Assembly (NCBI RefSeq): GCF_000875895.1
Contig: NZ_JXCF01000001.1
Location: 248,001 to 312,000 of the forward strand
Source of the DNA: Staphylococcus gallinarum
GTDB lineage: Bacteria; Bacillota; Bacilli; Staphylococcales; Staphylococcaceae
DNA: 64,000 bases
Direction: 5' to 3'
Under the pieces are notes generated by a model. It was not told where the DNA came from and searched no databases. It saw only the letters and a program-made list of their open reading frames with translations. Positions 8,776 to 17,566 of the stretch are shown here, piece after piece (position 1 is the first letter of the stretch; every line of letters starts with the position of its first letter). A program made the position numbers and the translations under genes.

Positions 8776-9960
8776 ATGTCAGTAGAAGAAGAAAAGTTAG
8801 ACCCAGTTAAATTTCACGAACAACATGCAGGTAAAATCACAATCAATAGTAAAGTTGATGTCTCTTCAGAAGAAGATTTAAGTGTCGTTTATACACCTGG
8901 TGTTTCACAAGTATGTACAGCTATCGCAAATGATGAAACGAAGGCAAACACGCTTACATCTCGCGGTAATATGATCGGTGTCATCACCGATGGTACAGCT
9001 GTTCTTGGTTTAGGAGACATTGGACCTAAGGCTGCTATTCCAGTTATGGAAGGTAAAAGTATTCTATTCAAGCAATTAGCAGGTGTTGATGCTTTCCCTA
9101 TTTCGCTGGATACTAAAGACACTGAAGAGATTATCTCAATTGTCAAAGCATTACAACCTAACTTTGCTGGAATCAATTTAGAAGATATTTCCGCACCACG
9201 TTGCTTTGAAATTGAAAAAAGACTCATCGAAGAACTAGATATTCCTGTATTCCATGATGATCAACACGGTACAGCAATCGTTGTCTTAGCCGCATTAATT
9301 AATGCCATTAAAGTAGTTGAAAAGGAACACTATGACATTAAAATAATCATTAATGGTGCCGGTTCAGCTGGTATTGCAATTGCTAAATTACTGCTTGAAG
9401 CTGGTTATACAGATATAACACTTGTCAGTCTAGAAGGTGTAGTTTGTGAAGGTGAAACTTGGATGAACACTGCGCAACAAGACATTGCACAGCGCACTAA
9501 TCGTACACATCAGCGTGGTAACTTAACTCAAGTCATTGATGGTGCCGATGTATTTATCGGTGTATCTGCTCCAAAAGTGCTTACCCAAGCACATATTAAA
9601 TCTATGAATGACCAACCTATCATCTTTGCACTAGCGAATCCAGTACCTGAAATCTACCCAGAAGAAGCATTAGCTGCAGGTGCTGCAGTAGTAGGTACCG
9701 GTCGCTCTGATTTCGCTAACCAAATTAACAATCTACTTGCATTCCCTGGCATATTCAGAGGAATTTTAGATGCAAAAACTAAATATATCTCAATGAATAC
9801 AAAAGTTGCTGCAGCGACAGCAATCGCCAGTGTCATCACGGAAGATGAACTAAACCCCGAGTTCGTTATTCCAAATGCCTTAGATCCTCGCGTTATCTCA
9901 GAAGTAGCCAAAGCCGTTCAAGAAAATGCATTAAAAGAAATCGCAATACCGACAAAATAA
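8776..9960 (+). CDS. maeE: Malic enzyme, oxidative decarboxylating (malate to pyruvate)
   Basis: 394 residues, the length of the short bacterial malic enzymes. It carries the catalytic tyrosine in VVYTPGVSQVC, the substrate/catalytic lysine region GDIGPKAAIPVMEGKS, the divalent-metal acidic cluster (NLEDISAP and VFHDDQHGTAI) and a Rossmann loop INGAGSAGIAIAKLL. It converts malate to pyruvate, carbon dioxide and NAD(P)H. NAD or NADP preference is not certain from sequence; partners of MaeP are usually NAD-dependent. It is transcribed with the transporter 50 bases upstream and ends at a strong terminator. Confidence 0.92.
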   Translation: MSVEEEKLDPVKFHEQHAGKITINSKVDVSSEEDLSVVYTPGVSQVCTAIANDETKANTLTSRGNMIGVITDGTAVLGLGDIGPKAAIPVMEGKSILFKQLAGVDAFPISLDTKDTEEIISIVKALQPNFAGINLEDISAPRCFEIEKRLIEELDIPVFHDDQHGTAIVVLAALINAIKVVEKEHYDIKIIINGAGSAGIAIAKLLLEAGYTDITLVSLEGVVCEGETWMNTAQQDIAQRTNRTHQRGNLTQVIDGADVFIGVSAPKVLTQAHIKSMNDQPIIFALANPVPEIYPEEALAAGAAVVGTGRSDFANQINNLLAFPGIFRGILDAKTKYISMNTKVAAATAIASVITEDELNPEFVIPNALDPRVISEVAKAVQENALKEIAIPTK

Positions 9961-9973
9961 TTTTTATATCATT

Positions 9974-10013
9974 AGCCAACGATTGAGTGACGTACTTCAA
10001 TCGTTGGCTTTTT
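9974..10013 (+). terminator. Terminator of the malate operon
   Basis: Perfect 13-bp stem AGCCAACGATTGA with a 10-base loop and a following T-run. Confidence 0.9.
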
Positions 10014-10026
10014 CACATCTAAATAA

Positions 10027-10057
10027 GCCCCTAACTCTTTATCTAGAGATTAGGGGC
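10027..10057 (-). terminator. Terminator of the HXXEE gene
   Basis: Stem GCCCCTAA/TTAGGGGC with an AT-rich loop, just after the minus-strand stop codon; the minus-strand tail is TTATTT. It may also back up the malate terminator. Confidence 0.75.
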
Positions 10058-10064
10058 CTTTGCT

Positions 10065-10721
10065 TTATCCTTTTTTAAATTTAGCAAATTCCAATACTTT
10101 ATTATACCGTTCATGTTGCCAGTCAGAAATGACATATTGCGACTTTCTACTTTTCAACTTCTCAAATGGCAAAGTAATAGTTAAAAAGACCGCTATGAAA
10201 TAGACTAAAATCGCTAAAATCCATGTAACAAAATTGACTAGATGAAAATGATGAACGTAATAGACATAATAAATACTTATTGGTAAAAAGAATACCACAC
10301 TAGACACAAGCCCAGGATTATACCAAGTGCCTAGTGCCCTATTTATTGAATAACCATGTCCAAAAAACTGCATTAAATTAAATATCATAGTCGCTAATCC
10401 TAACCAAATAAGTTGAGGAAATATTAAAGCGCATATATAAAGAACATATACACTCATATTGACGACAAATGTCGACAAAGTATTTCCTGGGTAATGGCTG
10501 AAATCAACTTCTTCTCTGAAACTTGCTTTATTAACTACAATAGGTGCCCCGCCAGGATAAACAAATTCTTCAAATTGATGTATAGCTAACGCAATTATGC
10601 TAAACATCAATATCATTTGCAGTCCATCTAAACGTTGATAACCCCAAAAAACCATATATAAACTAAGTATAACCACAACGAACACAGTAAGGTATTGCCA
10701 ATAATTGCTGATAAATTTCAT
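10065..10721 (-). CDS. HXXEE-domain membrane protein
   Basis: 218 residues with six or so hydrophobic segments. The signature HQFEE sits near residue 48, and histidine-containing FFGHGYSINR near 125, as in the HXXEE domain family. No biochemical function is established for the family to my knowledge; the conserved His/Glu residues inside membrane segments suggest metal binding or a membrane-embedded enzyme. The gene stands alone between terminators, facing away from the zinc-ribbon pair, so context gives no pathway. Confidence 0.8.
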   Translation of the reverse strand: MKFISNYWQYLTVFVVVILSLYMVFWGYQRLDGLQMILMFSIIALAIHQFEEFVYPGGAPIVVNKASFREEVDFSHYPGNTLSTFVVNMSVYVLYICALIFPQLIWLGLATMIFNLMQFFGHGYSINRALGTWYNPGLVSSVVFFLPISIYYVYYVHHFHLVNFVTWILAILVYFIAVFLTITLPFEKLKSRKSQYVISDWQHERYNKVLEFAKFKKG

Positions 10722-11034
10722 GTTCTCTCTCCAAGCACCAAGTATATTTAACTAATTTTTAAATACACAAAGAAATTAATACTTTATGTAATTTATAATT
10801 TCAAATTAAGTTATCTATACCACTTTTGTAATAAAAGAAAACAACAATGGCTTTTTACTTAGATTTTGTCAATTTGCAGTGTACTCATTTTGTTTCAAAT
10901 AAAAAAACATATGCCGCAACATAACATTTTAATTTTAATACTAGTAAATTGATTGTATTTTCTAAAAATTCTATAAAATTTTACAAAAAAATATGGTAAA
11001 CTTTAAATAAACTTAAAAATAAGGAGTGTTTACA
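10722..11034. other. Divergent intergenic region with promoter for the zinc-ribbon pair
   Basis: About 310 AT-rich bases. TTGATT (10949-10954), 17 bp and TATAAA (10972-10977) form a plausible promoter reading right toward the zinc-ribbon genes. No coding potential seen. Confidence 0.55.
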
Positions 11035-11790
11035 ATGCATTGCTCAAATTGCGGCTCATTAGTAAGTAAAAATGATCGTTTTTGTGGAGAATGTGGTAAT
11101 CAACTACAAACCAATTCTCAATCCCCTGAATCATCAAATAATAACAACGAAAGAGTAGAGATATTTAAGCAAAATGTTACTCAGTATTCAAGTAATATTT
11201 TTGCTGAGGGTAAGCGGTTTTTCCAATCTGTATTTACAAAATTAGATTCAGAAATTGAAAGTACGAGGACCTTCTCATATAAATTTATAGCAACCCTTTT
11301 AGGTATTGGCTTAATTTTATTGCTTATTTTCACTTCTATCTTAATCCCTACTGAGATAAGTTATCTTGGTATTTCAAAAGGATCTATCGTTGCAAAAATA
11401 TTCTTCTTTGTAATTATCGCATTAGTAGTTCTCTTTGCAATTACGGTTGGTATTAATAAAATTTTAAATATTAAAACAACCATCCATAAAACTTTATCTG
11501 ATTTCATTGCATTTAATACATATGCTACATTGTTATTTTTTATCGGTGCAATTTTCCTGTTAATACAAGTACCTAGCTTTGCTATTTTCTTAATTATTGT
11601 CAGTTTATTACTATTTATTATTTCTCCAATTTATTTATTCGCTAAATACAGTTCATCAAGTAACTTACGTATTCCTGTCGTATATGGAATTTTAATTTAT
11701 TTTATTATCATCGCAATTATTATAAGAATAATAGTTGAAAGTAGTATTTCAAGTACAATAGATCTTTTCCAATCATATTTAGGAGTTTAA
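11035..11790 (+). CDS. Zinc-ribbon membrane protein, function unknown
   Basis: 251 residues from the ATG at 11035, chosen because AAGGAG precedes it by eight bases; an in-frame GTG at 11026 overlaps that site. The N-terminus is a four-cysteine zinc ribbon (HCSNCGSLVSKNDRFCGECG). A charged linker follows, then five hydrophobic segments from about residue 83 to the end. The ribbon is predicted cytoplasmic. It lies four bases upstream of a second zinc-ribbon gene, whose ribosome binding site AGGAG is inside this gene's 3' end. I do not recognise the protein beyond the ribbon fold. Confidence 0.8.
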   Translation: MHCSNCGSLVSKNDRFCGECGNQLQTNSQSPESSNNNNERVEIFKQNVTQYSSNIFAEGKRFFQSVFTKLDSEIESTRTFSYKFIATLLGIGLILLLIFTSILIPTEISYLGISKGSIVAKIFFFVIIALVVLFAITVGINKILNIKTTIHKTLSDFIAFNTYATLLFFIGAIFLLIQVPSFAIFLIIVSLLLFIISPIYLFAKYSSSSNLRIPVVYGILIYFIIIAIIIRIIVESSISSTIDLFQSYLGV

Positions 11791-11794
11791 ACAG

Positions 11795-13135
11795 ATGAAT
11801 TATTGTAGAAACTGTGGCGCAAAAGTAAAAGACCACCAAAAAAACTGTACCAATTGTGGAAAATCTTTAGAAGATAATAAGCAAATTAACAAAAGCAATA
11901 AAAGTAATAAAAAAACTTTAATCATTGTTGGTGTAATCGTTATTATATTAATTTTGTTTTTCGTATTATTTAAAATTATTGAATCAACATTATCTCCAAC
12001 AAACCAAGCGAAAGCAGTTGCTCAGGATTTAAAAAAGGGTAACACTAACAACTTAGCAAAAGATTTAGAATTTAATGGAAGAAATTTAAATAAAACAGAA
12101 TCTAAAGCACTATACAAATATATTGAAGAAACAGATAGTCCAGATCGAATTGCAAATGAAATTGAAAGTAATGTTAAAAGCATGAAAGAAAACAAAACTG
12201 GTATTGCTTCAGTAAGTGCAAATGATACTGAAATTATTAACATAAGAAAAAATGGTAAGAAGTATGGAATTTTCAATAACTATGACTTCACTGTTGGTAA
12301 ACAAAGTGTGAAAATCGACCCTGATAGCAACAGTACAATCGAATACAAATATAATAACAAAGACCATAAAATCAAATTATCGCAAGATGAAGAAAAGGTT
12401 TTTGCCACACTACCAATCGGTGATTATAAACTTAAAGCAAAGAAAACGATAGGCAAAGATACATTTGATGGCTATATTGTTATTAAAATGTCTGATGATG
12501 ATACTGTAAGTGAAGATTTCAACGAAAAATATTTAGATATTAATATCAATGATGATGCAATAAATGATAGTTCAAAAATATACTTATATGTAAACAACAA
12601 GAAAATATCAACTTATGATGCATATGATGATTATCTTTATGGCCCCTATAAACCAGATGCTAAATTAAATGTCTTTGCACAAACAACAGTTGATGGCAAA
12701 ACATTTAAAACAAACTCCGTAGAAGCACCTGCATTAGAAAAAGGTAAAAAAACAGTGCCTGTTAAATTGAAGTTTAATAAAGATCAAATTGAAAAACATC
12801 AAAAGAATGCCGAAATAAAAGAAGATGTTCAAACCTTTATGGAAGATTATACAGACGCTTTAAATGAAGCATATGAGGAAGAAGAATTTTCTTATGTATC
12901 TAGTTACTTTAAGAGTGATTCTAAAGCAGCTGATCATATAGAAGACAGAGTTGAATCTGGAGATGATGTTGAATATTCAGATCCTAAAGTAACCAAGTAC
13001 AGTAAAAATGGAGACACCGTAACGATTGAAACTGAGAAAAAAGATAAATCAGGAAATACAATTCGTTCACAATACGTCCTTGACTATGATGATCTACTCT
13101 CCGACTTTGAAATTAAAAGTTATACAGATATTTAA
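11795..13135 (+). CDS. TcaA-like zinc-ribbon, single-pass membrane protein
   Basis: 446 residues. An N-terminal zinc ribbon (YCRNCGAKVKDHQKNCTNCG), one membrane helix at about residues 42-62 and a large, highly charged extracytoplasmic part. Parts of it resemble S. aureus TcaA (460 residues), including the closing domain with VSSYF...DHIEDRV and a hydrophilic repeat with YGPYKPDAKL. TcaA proteins influence glycopeptide susceptibility and cell-wall behaviour; whether this paralogue does is unknown. It shares an operon with the preceding multi-pass zinc-ribbon protein and ends at a strong terminator. Confidence 0.78.
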   Translation: MNYCRNCGAKVKDHQKNCTNCGKSLEDNKQINKSNKSNKKTLIIVGVIVIILILFFVLFKIIESTLSPTNQAKAVAQDLKKGNTNNLAKDLEFNGRNLNKTESKALYKYIEETDSPDRIANEIESNVKSMKENKTGIASVSANDTEIINIRKNGKKYGIFNNYDFTVGKQSVKIDPDSNSTIEYKYNNKDHKIKLSQDEEKVFATLPIGDYKLKAKKTIGKDTFDGYIVIKMSDDDTVSEDFNEKYLDININDDAINDSSKIYLYVNNKKISTYDAYDDYLYGPYKPDAKLNVFAQTTVDGKTFKTNSVEAPALEKGKKTVPVKLKFNKDQIEKHQKNAEIKEDVQTFMEDYTDALNEAYEEEEFSYVSSYFKSDSKAADHIEDRVESGDDVEYSDPKVTKYSKNGDTVTIETEKKDKSGNTIRSQYVLDYDDLLSDFEIKSYTDI

Positions 13136-13174
13136 TAAACAATAAATTTGAAACATAAATATCACTTATTATAT

Positions 13175-13216
13175 AAAAACGCCAATCTATTTAAAATAGC
13201 AATTGGCGTTTTTATT
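13175..13216. terminator. Bidirectional terminator
   Basis: Nested stem AAAAACGCCAAT...ATTGGCGTTTTT with inner arms CTATTT/AAATAG. T-runs on both strands, so it can serve the rightward zinc-ribbon operon and the leftward PhzF-like gene. Confidence 0.85.
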
Positions 13217-13272
13217 TTAACTTGTCCACAATAATCTGCCTATCAAAATTTTCTGCGTTATCAACCTATGTA

Positions 13273-14199
13273 CTAATTCAAGGTAATTTCCATAGTATTA
13301 ACATACACTGCTGTTCCAGTAATTTGAACATTATAATTCTTTTCATCTCTTGTTACACTGACAATAACCCTACCATCTCTTTCTATTTCTTGCCCTTGTT
13401 CGACCACAAACTGATAGGTGTCTTGAGGCTCATGGTCAACAAATTCTGCATAATATGCTCCCATCACGCCAGAAGCTGTTCCAGTAACTGGATCTTCCAC
13501 AGTTCCAGAATACGGAGATGAAAAGTGTCTACCATGCATATCTGCCTCTGCATCATAAGTTTCAAAGCATAAGGGATGAATTGATACTTTTGGCATTTCT
13601 GTTACAATATCTGGAAATTTAGCAGTTTGAGGTTTCATTTGTTGCATCACAGCTAATGACTTGACAGGAACGATGAGCGTCCACAAGCCTGTACTACCGT
13701 ATACAATAGGTAAATCATCAACAATGTCTGCCTCAGTTATATTTAGTGCAGTCGCTAAATCTGCGTTTGAACCAGTGAATAATTTAAATTCTGGAACAGT
13801 TTGTTGCATTGTAATATTGATATGCTGTGTAGCATCAACTTCTAATTGAACAGCTAATATTCCTGCTTTGGTTTCAATGCGGAAATCTTTTTTGTCTGGT
13901 AATTGTCCAACTGATTTTAAAGCATATAATGTTGCCATAGTAGCATGACCACATAAATTCATTTCTTGTCCAGGTGTAAAGTACCGTATTTTAATATCAG
14001 CAGAATCAGAACTTAGTGCAAATGCGGTTTCATTAAATCCTACTTGTTGTGCGATATCTTGCATTGTTTGTTCAGACAAACCATCGGCATTTAGGACTAC
14101 CCCTGCAGGATTACCTTTATTTGGTGTATTACTGAATGCATCATAATGGTGTACTTTAATTTTAGTAATGTGCCAAACACTCCTCTCAAAATAAATCAT
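13273..14199 (-). CDS. PhzF family isomerase-like protein
   Basis: Up to 308 residues. Family features include HHYDAFSN with GNPAGVVL near the N-terminus, the catalytic glutamate in GFNETAF, NLCGHATMAT and, in the C-terminal half, DPVTGTASGVMGAY. PhzF-fold enzymes isomerise or epimerise small acids; the substrate here is unknown. The only in-frame ATG (14199) has no ribosome binding site, while GAGAGGAGTG lies inside codons 5-7 and points to an ATT start at 14169 (MTKIKVHHYDAF). It follows an MFS gene by 11 bases in the same direction, likely one operon. Confidence 0.85.
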   Translation of the reverse strand: MIYFERSVWHITKIKVHHYDAFSNTPNKGNPAGVVLNADGLSEQTMQDIAQQVGFNETAFALSSDSADIKIRYFTPGQEMNLCGHATMATLYALKSVGQLPDKKDFRIETKAGILAVQLEVDATQHINITMQQTVPEFKLFTGSNADLATALNITEADIVDDLPIVYGSTGLWTLIVPVKSLAVMQQMKPQTAKFPDIVTEMPKVSIHPLCFETYDAEADMHGRHFSSPYSGTVEDPVTGTASGVMGAYYAEFVDHEPQDTYQFVVEQGQEIERDGRVIVSVTRDEKNYNVQITGTAVYVNTMEITLN

Positions 14200-14210
14200 T
14201 ATTAGACCAA

Positions 14211-15422
14211 CTATTCATCTTCGATTACTTTATTTTCAGCAGCGAAGTAACCAAATACTGCAAACAGAAGTGACATCACTATTAATGAGATAATACCTAT
14301 TTGCCAACCGCCACTTGCATCATAAGTAAATCCTACACAAATAGGTCCCATAGCACCAATAAAGTAACCTAATGATTGACCAAACCCTGATAAAGACACG
14401 CTACCATCGCTTGTACGAGCTCTTATTGAAAAGAATGTCATACATAAACTAAAGCATGCCCCCATTGCCAAACCGGATATGATAACACCAATAACTAGTA
14501 ATATAAACGTATGACTAAATAGCAGACTAAATCCGATTAAAAATAGGAATGAAACGATAAAAACTAAAATACGCTGATCTTTCAATTTGTCTGCAATGAT
14601 AGGGAAGGTAAATGTCATAGGTACTTGTGCAAATTGATTTATCATAAATAAATAACCTGCAGTCGACGGATCAATACCTCTGTCCATTAAGATAGAAGGT
14701 ACCCATGCAACAACTGTGTATACAATCATTGATTGGAAGCCCATAGTGATGGCGATCATCCATGATAACTTTGATTTAAAGACATTTTTATTACAATGAG
14801 TAGTCGTTCGATTTTGTTGTTTCGTAGCTTTTTCTAAGTGGAAGACATGTACGGCTTTGGGCAGCCATAGGATAATAGCAATAATCGCTAATATAAACCA
14901 AACAGAAAGTGAGATTCTAAAACTTAGTGGTGAAATGGTTGATAAAGGGAAGCTCAAACCACCACCAATTCCGGCAGTAAAATGCATAGTGGCACTATAT
15001 ATACCCGTGGCAACTCCGATTTGTGTAGGAAAGTACCATTTAACAAAGCTTGGCAACAAGACATTACCAAAGGCAATACCAATGCCTAAAAGTACGGTTC
15101 CTAATAAAAAAATGTTAATGTCGCCAATCACTCGAATAATGAGTGCAACACTTAATAATAAAGTAGATAGTAAAATTGTCCTGGATACGCTCAAATGAGC
15201 TGTAACCTTTGATACTAATGGTGATACTATAGCAAATATTAGCAAAGGGATTGTAATTAATGATCCTGCCACGCTATCACTTACTTGCAACACTTTAGTT
15301 ATTTCACTAACCACTGGACCTACAGAGGTTAATGGTGCACGTAAAGTAGAAGCAATAAATATAATTGCTATGATAATACCCCAATTTTCTTTTATCCTGT
15401 GTATACGATAAGTTTCGCTCAT
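14211..15422 (-). CDS. MFS transporter, CynX/NimT type
   Basis: 403 residues with about twelve membrane segments. The start ENWGIIIAIIFIASTLRAPLTSVGPV is characteristic of the CynX/NimT (YycB) branch, whose members handle cyanate, 2-nitroimidazole or unknown anions. I placed the start at the ATG at 15422 (MSETYRIHRIKE), preceded by GAAAGGT; the open frame extends to 15518 without a better site. The downstream PhzF-like gene is 11 bases away, so transport and modification of one compound is possible but not shown. Confidence 0.82.
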   Translation of the reverse strand: MSETYRIHRIKENWGIIIAIIFIASTLRAPLTSVGPVVSEITKVLQVSDSVAGSLITIPLLIFAIVSPLVSKVTAHLSVSRTILLSTLLLSVALIIRVIGDINIFLLGTVLLGIGIAFGNVLLPSFVKWYFPTQIGVATGIYSATMHFTAGIGGGLSFPLSTISPLSFRISLSVWFILAIIAIILWLPKAVHVFHLEKATKQQNRTTTHCNKNVFKSKLSWMIAITMGFQSMIVYTVVAWVPSILMDRGIDPSTAGYLFMINQFAQVPMTFTFPIIADKLKDQRILVFIVSFLFLIGFSLLFSHTFILLVIGVIISGLAMGACFSLCMTFFSIRARTSDGSVSLSGFGQSLGYFIGAMGPICVGFTYDASGGWQIGIISLIVMSLLFAVFGYFAAENKVIEDE

Positions 15423-15813
15423 TTCATGCAACCTTTCTACGTTAAGTTTGAATTTAATAACATAAATATACATATCACTGGTGCCAGTTAATCGCTCGTC
15501 TATTTTTAATTGAATCAACTAACGTAGCAAATTATCAGCGAAATTATATTTTTTATGATATAAAATTGTTAAAAAATATATTAACGTAGTAAAAAAACGT
15601 TTTCAAACAATAGATTGTTTTGTAATTATTTAAATTAAAAAAAGTAATGGTTGTTTATTTCTCTTTCTCCTCTAGTATTTATGAATTAAAGTTCGTCTTA
15701 TCTATCTCATCATCAACATTACTATATACAAAAAGGTAGCTTCCTATATTTTAGGAAACTACCTTTTTATCGATAATATATTCTGCTGGTTGCAGTAAAT
15801 TTACTTAACCAAA
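15423..15813. other. Intergenic region
   Basis: Holds the upstream region of the CynX-type gene, a 16-bp dyad AAACAATAGATTGTTT (15605-15620), a near-cre on the minus strand just beside it (TTGAAAACGTTTTTT, one mismatch), and the terminator of the symporter gene. No gene seen. Confidence 0.5.
15730..15768. terminator. Terminator of the GltT-type symporter gene
   Basis: AAAAAGGTAG stem pairing with CTACCTTTTT, extended by TTCCTA/TAGGAA. T-runs flank both sides, so it works for the minus-strand gene and possibly in both directions. Confidence 0.88.
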
Positions 15814-17091
15814 CTAAGCCTGGCCTTTCAAATATTCTTCTCCTCGTTTTTTATCATATACGCCTTCTGATTTTGCAATTACAACACTTGCCACTGAGTT
15901 ACCTAATACGTTAACACATGTTCTCAACATTTCTAAGATTCTGTCCACACCAATAATTAATGCAAGTCCTTGTGGATTTAATCCGACTGATCCTAATGTT
16001 GTTAACAATACTACGATAGAGGCACCAGGCACACCTGCCATACCTTTTGAAGTTAACATCAAAGTAATCATTAAGATAATTTGTTCGCCAATACTTAAAT
16101 GTACGCCGTAGAGTTGTGCAACGAATAATGCTGCAATAGATTGGTACATAGCTGCACCATCAAGGTTGAATGAGTAACCCGTTGGTAATACGAAAGATGC
16201 AATATCTCTCGGTACACCAAAGCGTTCCATTTTTCTCATAACAGTTGGCAATACCGCTTCTGAACTTGCCGTAGAAAATGCAAGCATTAGCTCGTTTTTC
16301 AATAATTTCATGATACTGACAATCTTTACACCACATAAACGTGATACGATGCCCAGTACGATGAAGATAAAGAAGAACATCGCAATAACAACTGTTAAAC
16401 ATAATTTAAATAATGGTATTAACGCTGAAATACCAAAAGTAATAATCGTTGTACTAATAAAAGCAAAAACAGCGATTGGTGCTAATAATAAGACCTTACC
16501 AATCATCCAGAATACAGCTTCTAATGCGCCACCTAAAAAGTCTTTAACTGGTTTCGCTTTTTCGCCAATTGCTGCCAAAGCAAGACCAAAGAACACAGAG
16601 AAAAAGATAATTGGCAATAACTCACCTGAAGATAATGCCTCAAATATATTGGTTGGAACGATATTTACTACCGTATCTATTAAATGGTTTCCATATGTAC
16701 TACCTTCTGCACTTTTTGCAGTACTTTCATATTTTGAAATATCACCTTTAGGTAATAAATCTGCATTCAAACCACTACCAGGTTTAAATAAGTTCCCAAA
16801 GATTAAACCTAAAGCGATTGCAAAAGTTGTCATGAAAATAAAGTATAGTAATGTTTTACCACCATAACGTCCAATTGTCTTTGTATCACCAACGTTTGAA
16901 ATAGATATTGCTAATGAACAAAATACAATCGGTACAACTATCATTTTAATTAAATTTAAAAATATATCCCCGAATGGTTGAATATAATTAATAACATCTT
17001 TGTTGCCATGTAGAATACTTCCTACAATTACCCCTAAAATTAAAGCGATGACTATTTGCATAGGCAAACTAACTTTTTTAAAAAATTTCAC
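15814..17091 (-). CDS. gltT: Dicarboxylate/amino acid:cation symporter (GltT/GltP type)
   Basis: 425 residues of the DAACS family, which imports glutamate, aspartate or C4-dicarboxylates with sodium or protons. The serine-rich hairpin FSTASSEAVLP, the GYSFNLDGAAMYQ motif of segment 7 and the second hairpin SKGMAGVPGASIVVL are intact, followed by the aspartate-containing GVDRILEMLRTCVNVLGNS. I chose the GTG at 17091 (MKFFKKVSLP) because AGGAGGAAG precedes it; the GTG at 17106 overlaps that site. Glutamate/aspartate is the usual staphylococcal substrate, but dicarboxylate use cannot be excluded. Confidence 0.88.
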   Translation of the reverse strand: MKFFKKVSLPMQIVIALILGVIVGSILHGNKDVINYIQPFGDIFLNLIKMIVVPIVFCSLAISISNVGDTKTIGRYGGKTLLYFIFMTTFAIALGLIFGNLFKPGSGLNADLLPKGDISKYESTAKSAEGSTYGNHLIDTVVNIVPTNIFEALSSGELLPIIFFSVFFGLALAAIGEKAKPVKDFLGGALEAVFWMIGKVLLLAPIAVFAFISTTIITFGISALIPLFKLCLTVVIAMFFFIFIVLGIVSRLCGVKIVSIMKLLKNELMLAFSTASSEAVLPTVMRKMERFGVPRDIASFVLPTGYSFNLDGAAMYQSIAALFVAQLYGVHLSIGEQIILMITLMLTSKGMAGVPGASIVVLLTTLGSVGLNPQGLALIIGVDRILEMLRTCVNVLGNSVASVVIAKSEGVYDKKRGEEYLKGQA

Positions 17092-17566
17092 ACTCTTCCT
17101 CCTCACAAATATTAAAAAGGAGCGCCCTTTAAAAATTCACTTCCTCAGTCATGCACATAGCTATTTGTCCTAAAAATAATAATTATGTGTTAACTCTAAA
17201 ATATATAACATAAGCATACGATATGTATTTATAAAGCTTAAAAGGCGTTGCTTTTTAATAATGAAAACGTTTTTAATAAAAAGGATATACTCCCATCAAA
17301 GACTAAGTATCATTGTTAATCTTTGAAAAAAGTATATCTACAGTTTATAACTATTCAATATATTAAATTTTTCTCTACGCTTTGACTATTATATCTTGAA
17401 TTTTCAATAATTCAAAGTACTTTTTATATTAAAAAGTTTTGCGAAACATATATTCATTTTCTACAAATCACTATATCTTTTAAATTAATAAATCTACATT
17501 AATGTTTATATTTACTCAAAAAACTGTTACAAAAGGATTTATCCCCCTTTTGAAATGAATTTTGAC
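17092..17566. other. Intergenic region upstream of gltT
   Basis: About 475 AT-rich bases. It contains a CcpA-like site ATGAAAACGTTTTTA at 17261-17275 (14 of 15 consensus positions; C at position 14 is T), about 170 bases ahead of gltT. No coding frame with a binding site. Confidence 0.45.

Noticed and set aside
13222..13521. Plus-strand frame overlapping the PhzF-like gene and the terminator region
   Set aside because: Antisense to the conserved C-terminal domain of the PhzF-like protein.
16310..16867. Plus-strand frame of 185 codons opposite gltT
   Set aside because: Lies wholly within the symporter gene on the other strand; no ribosome binding site and no family features.
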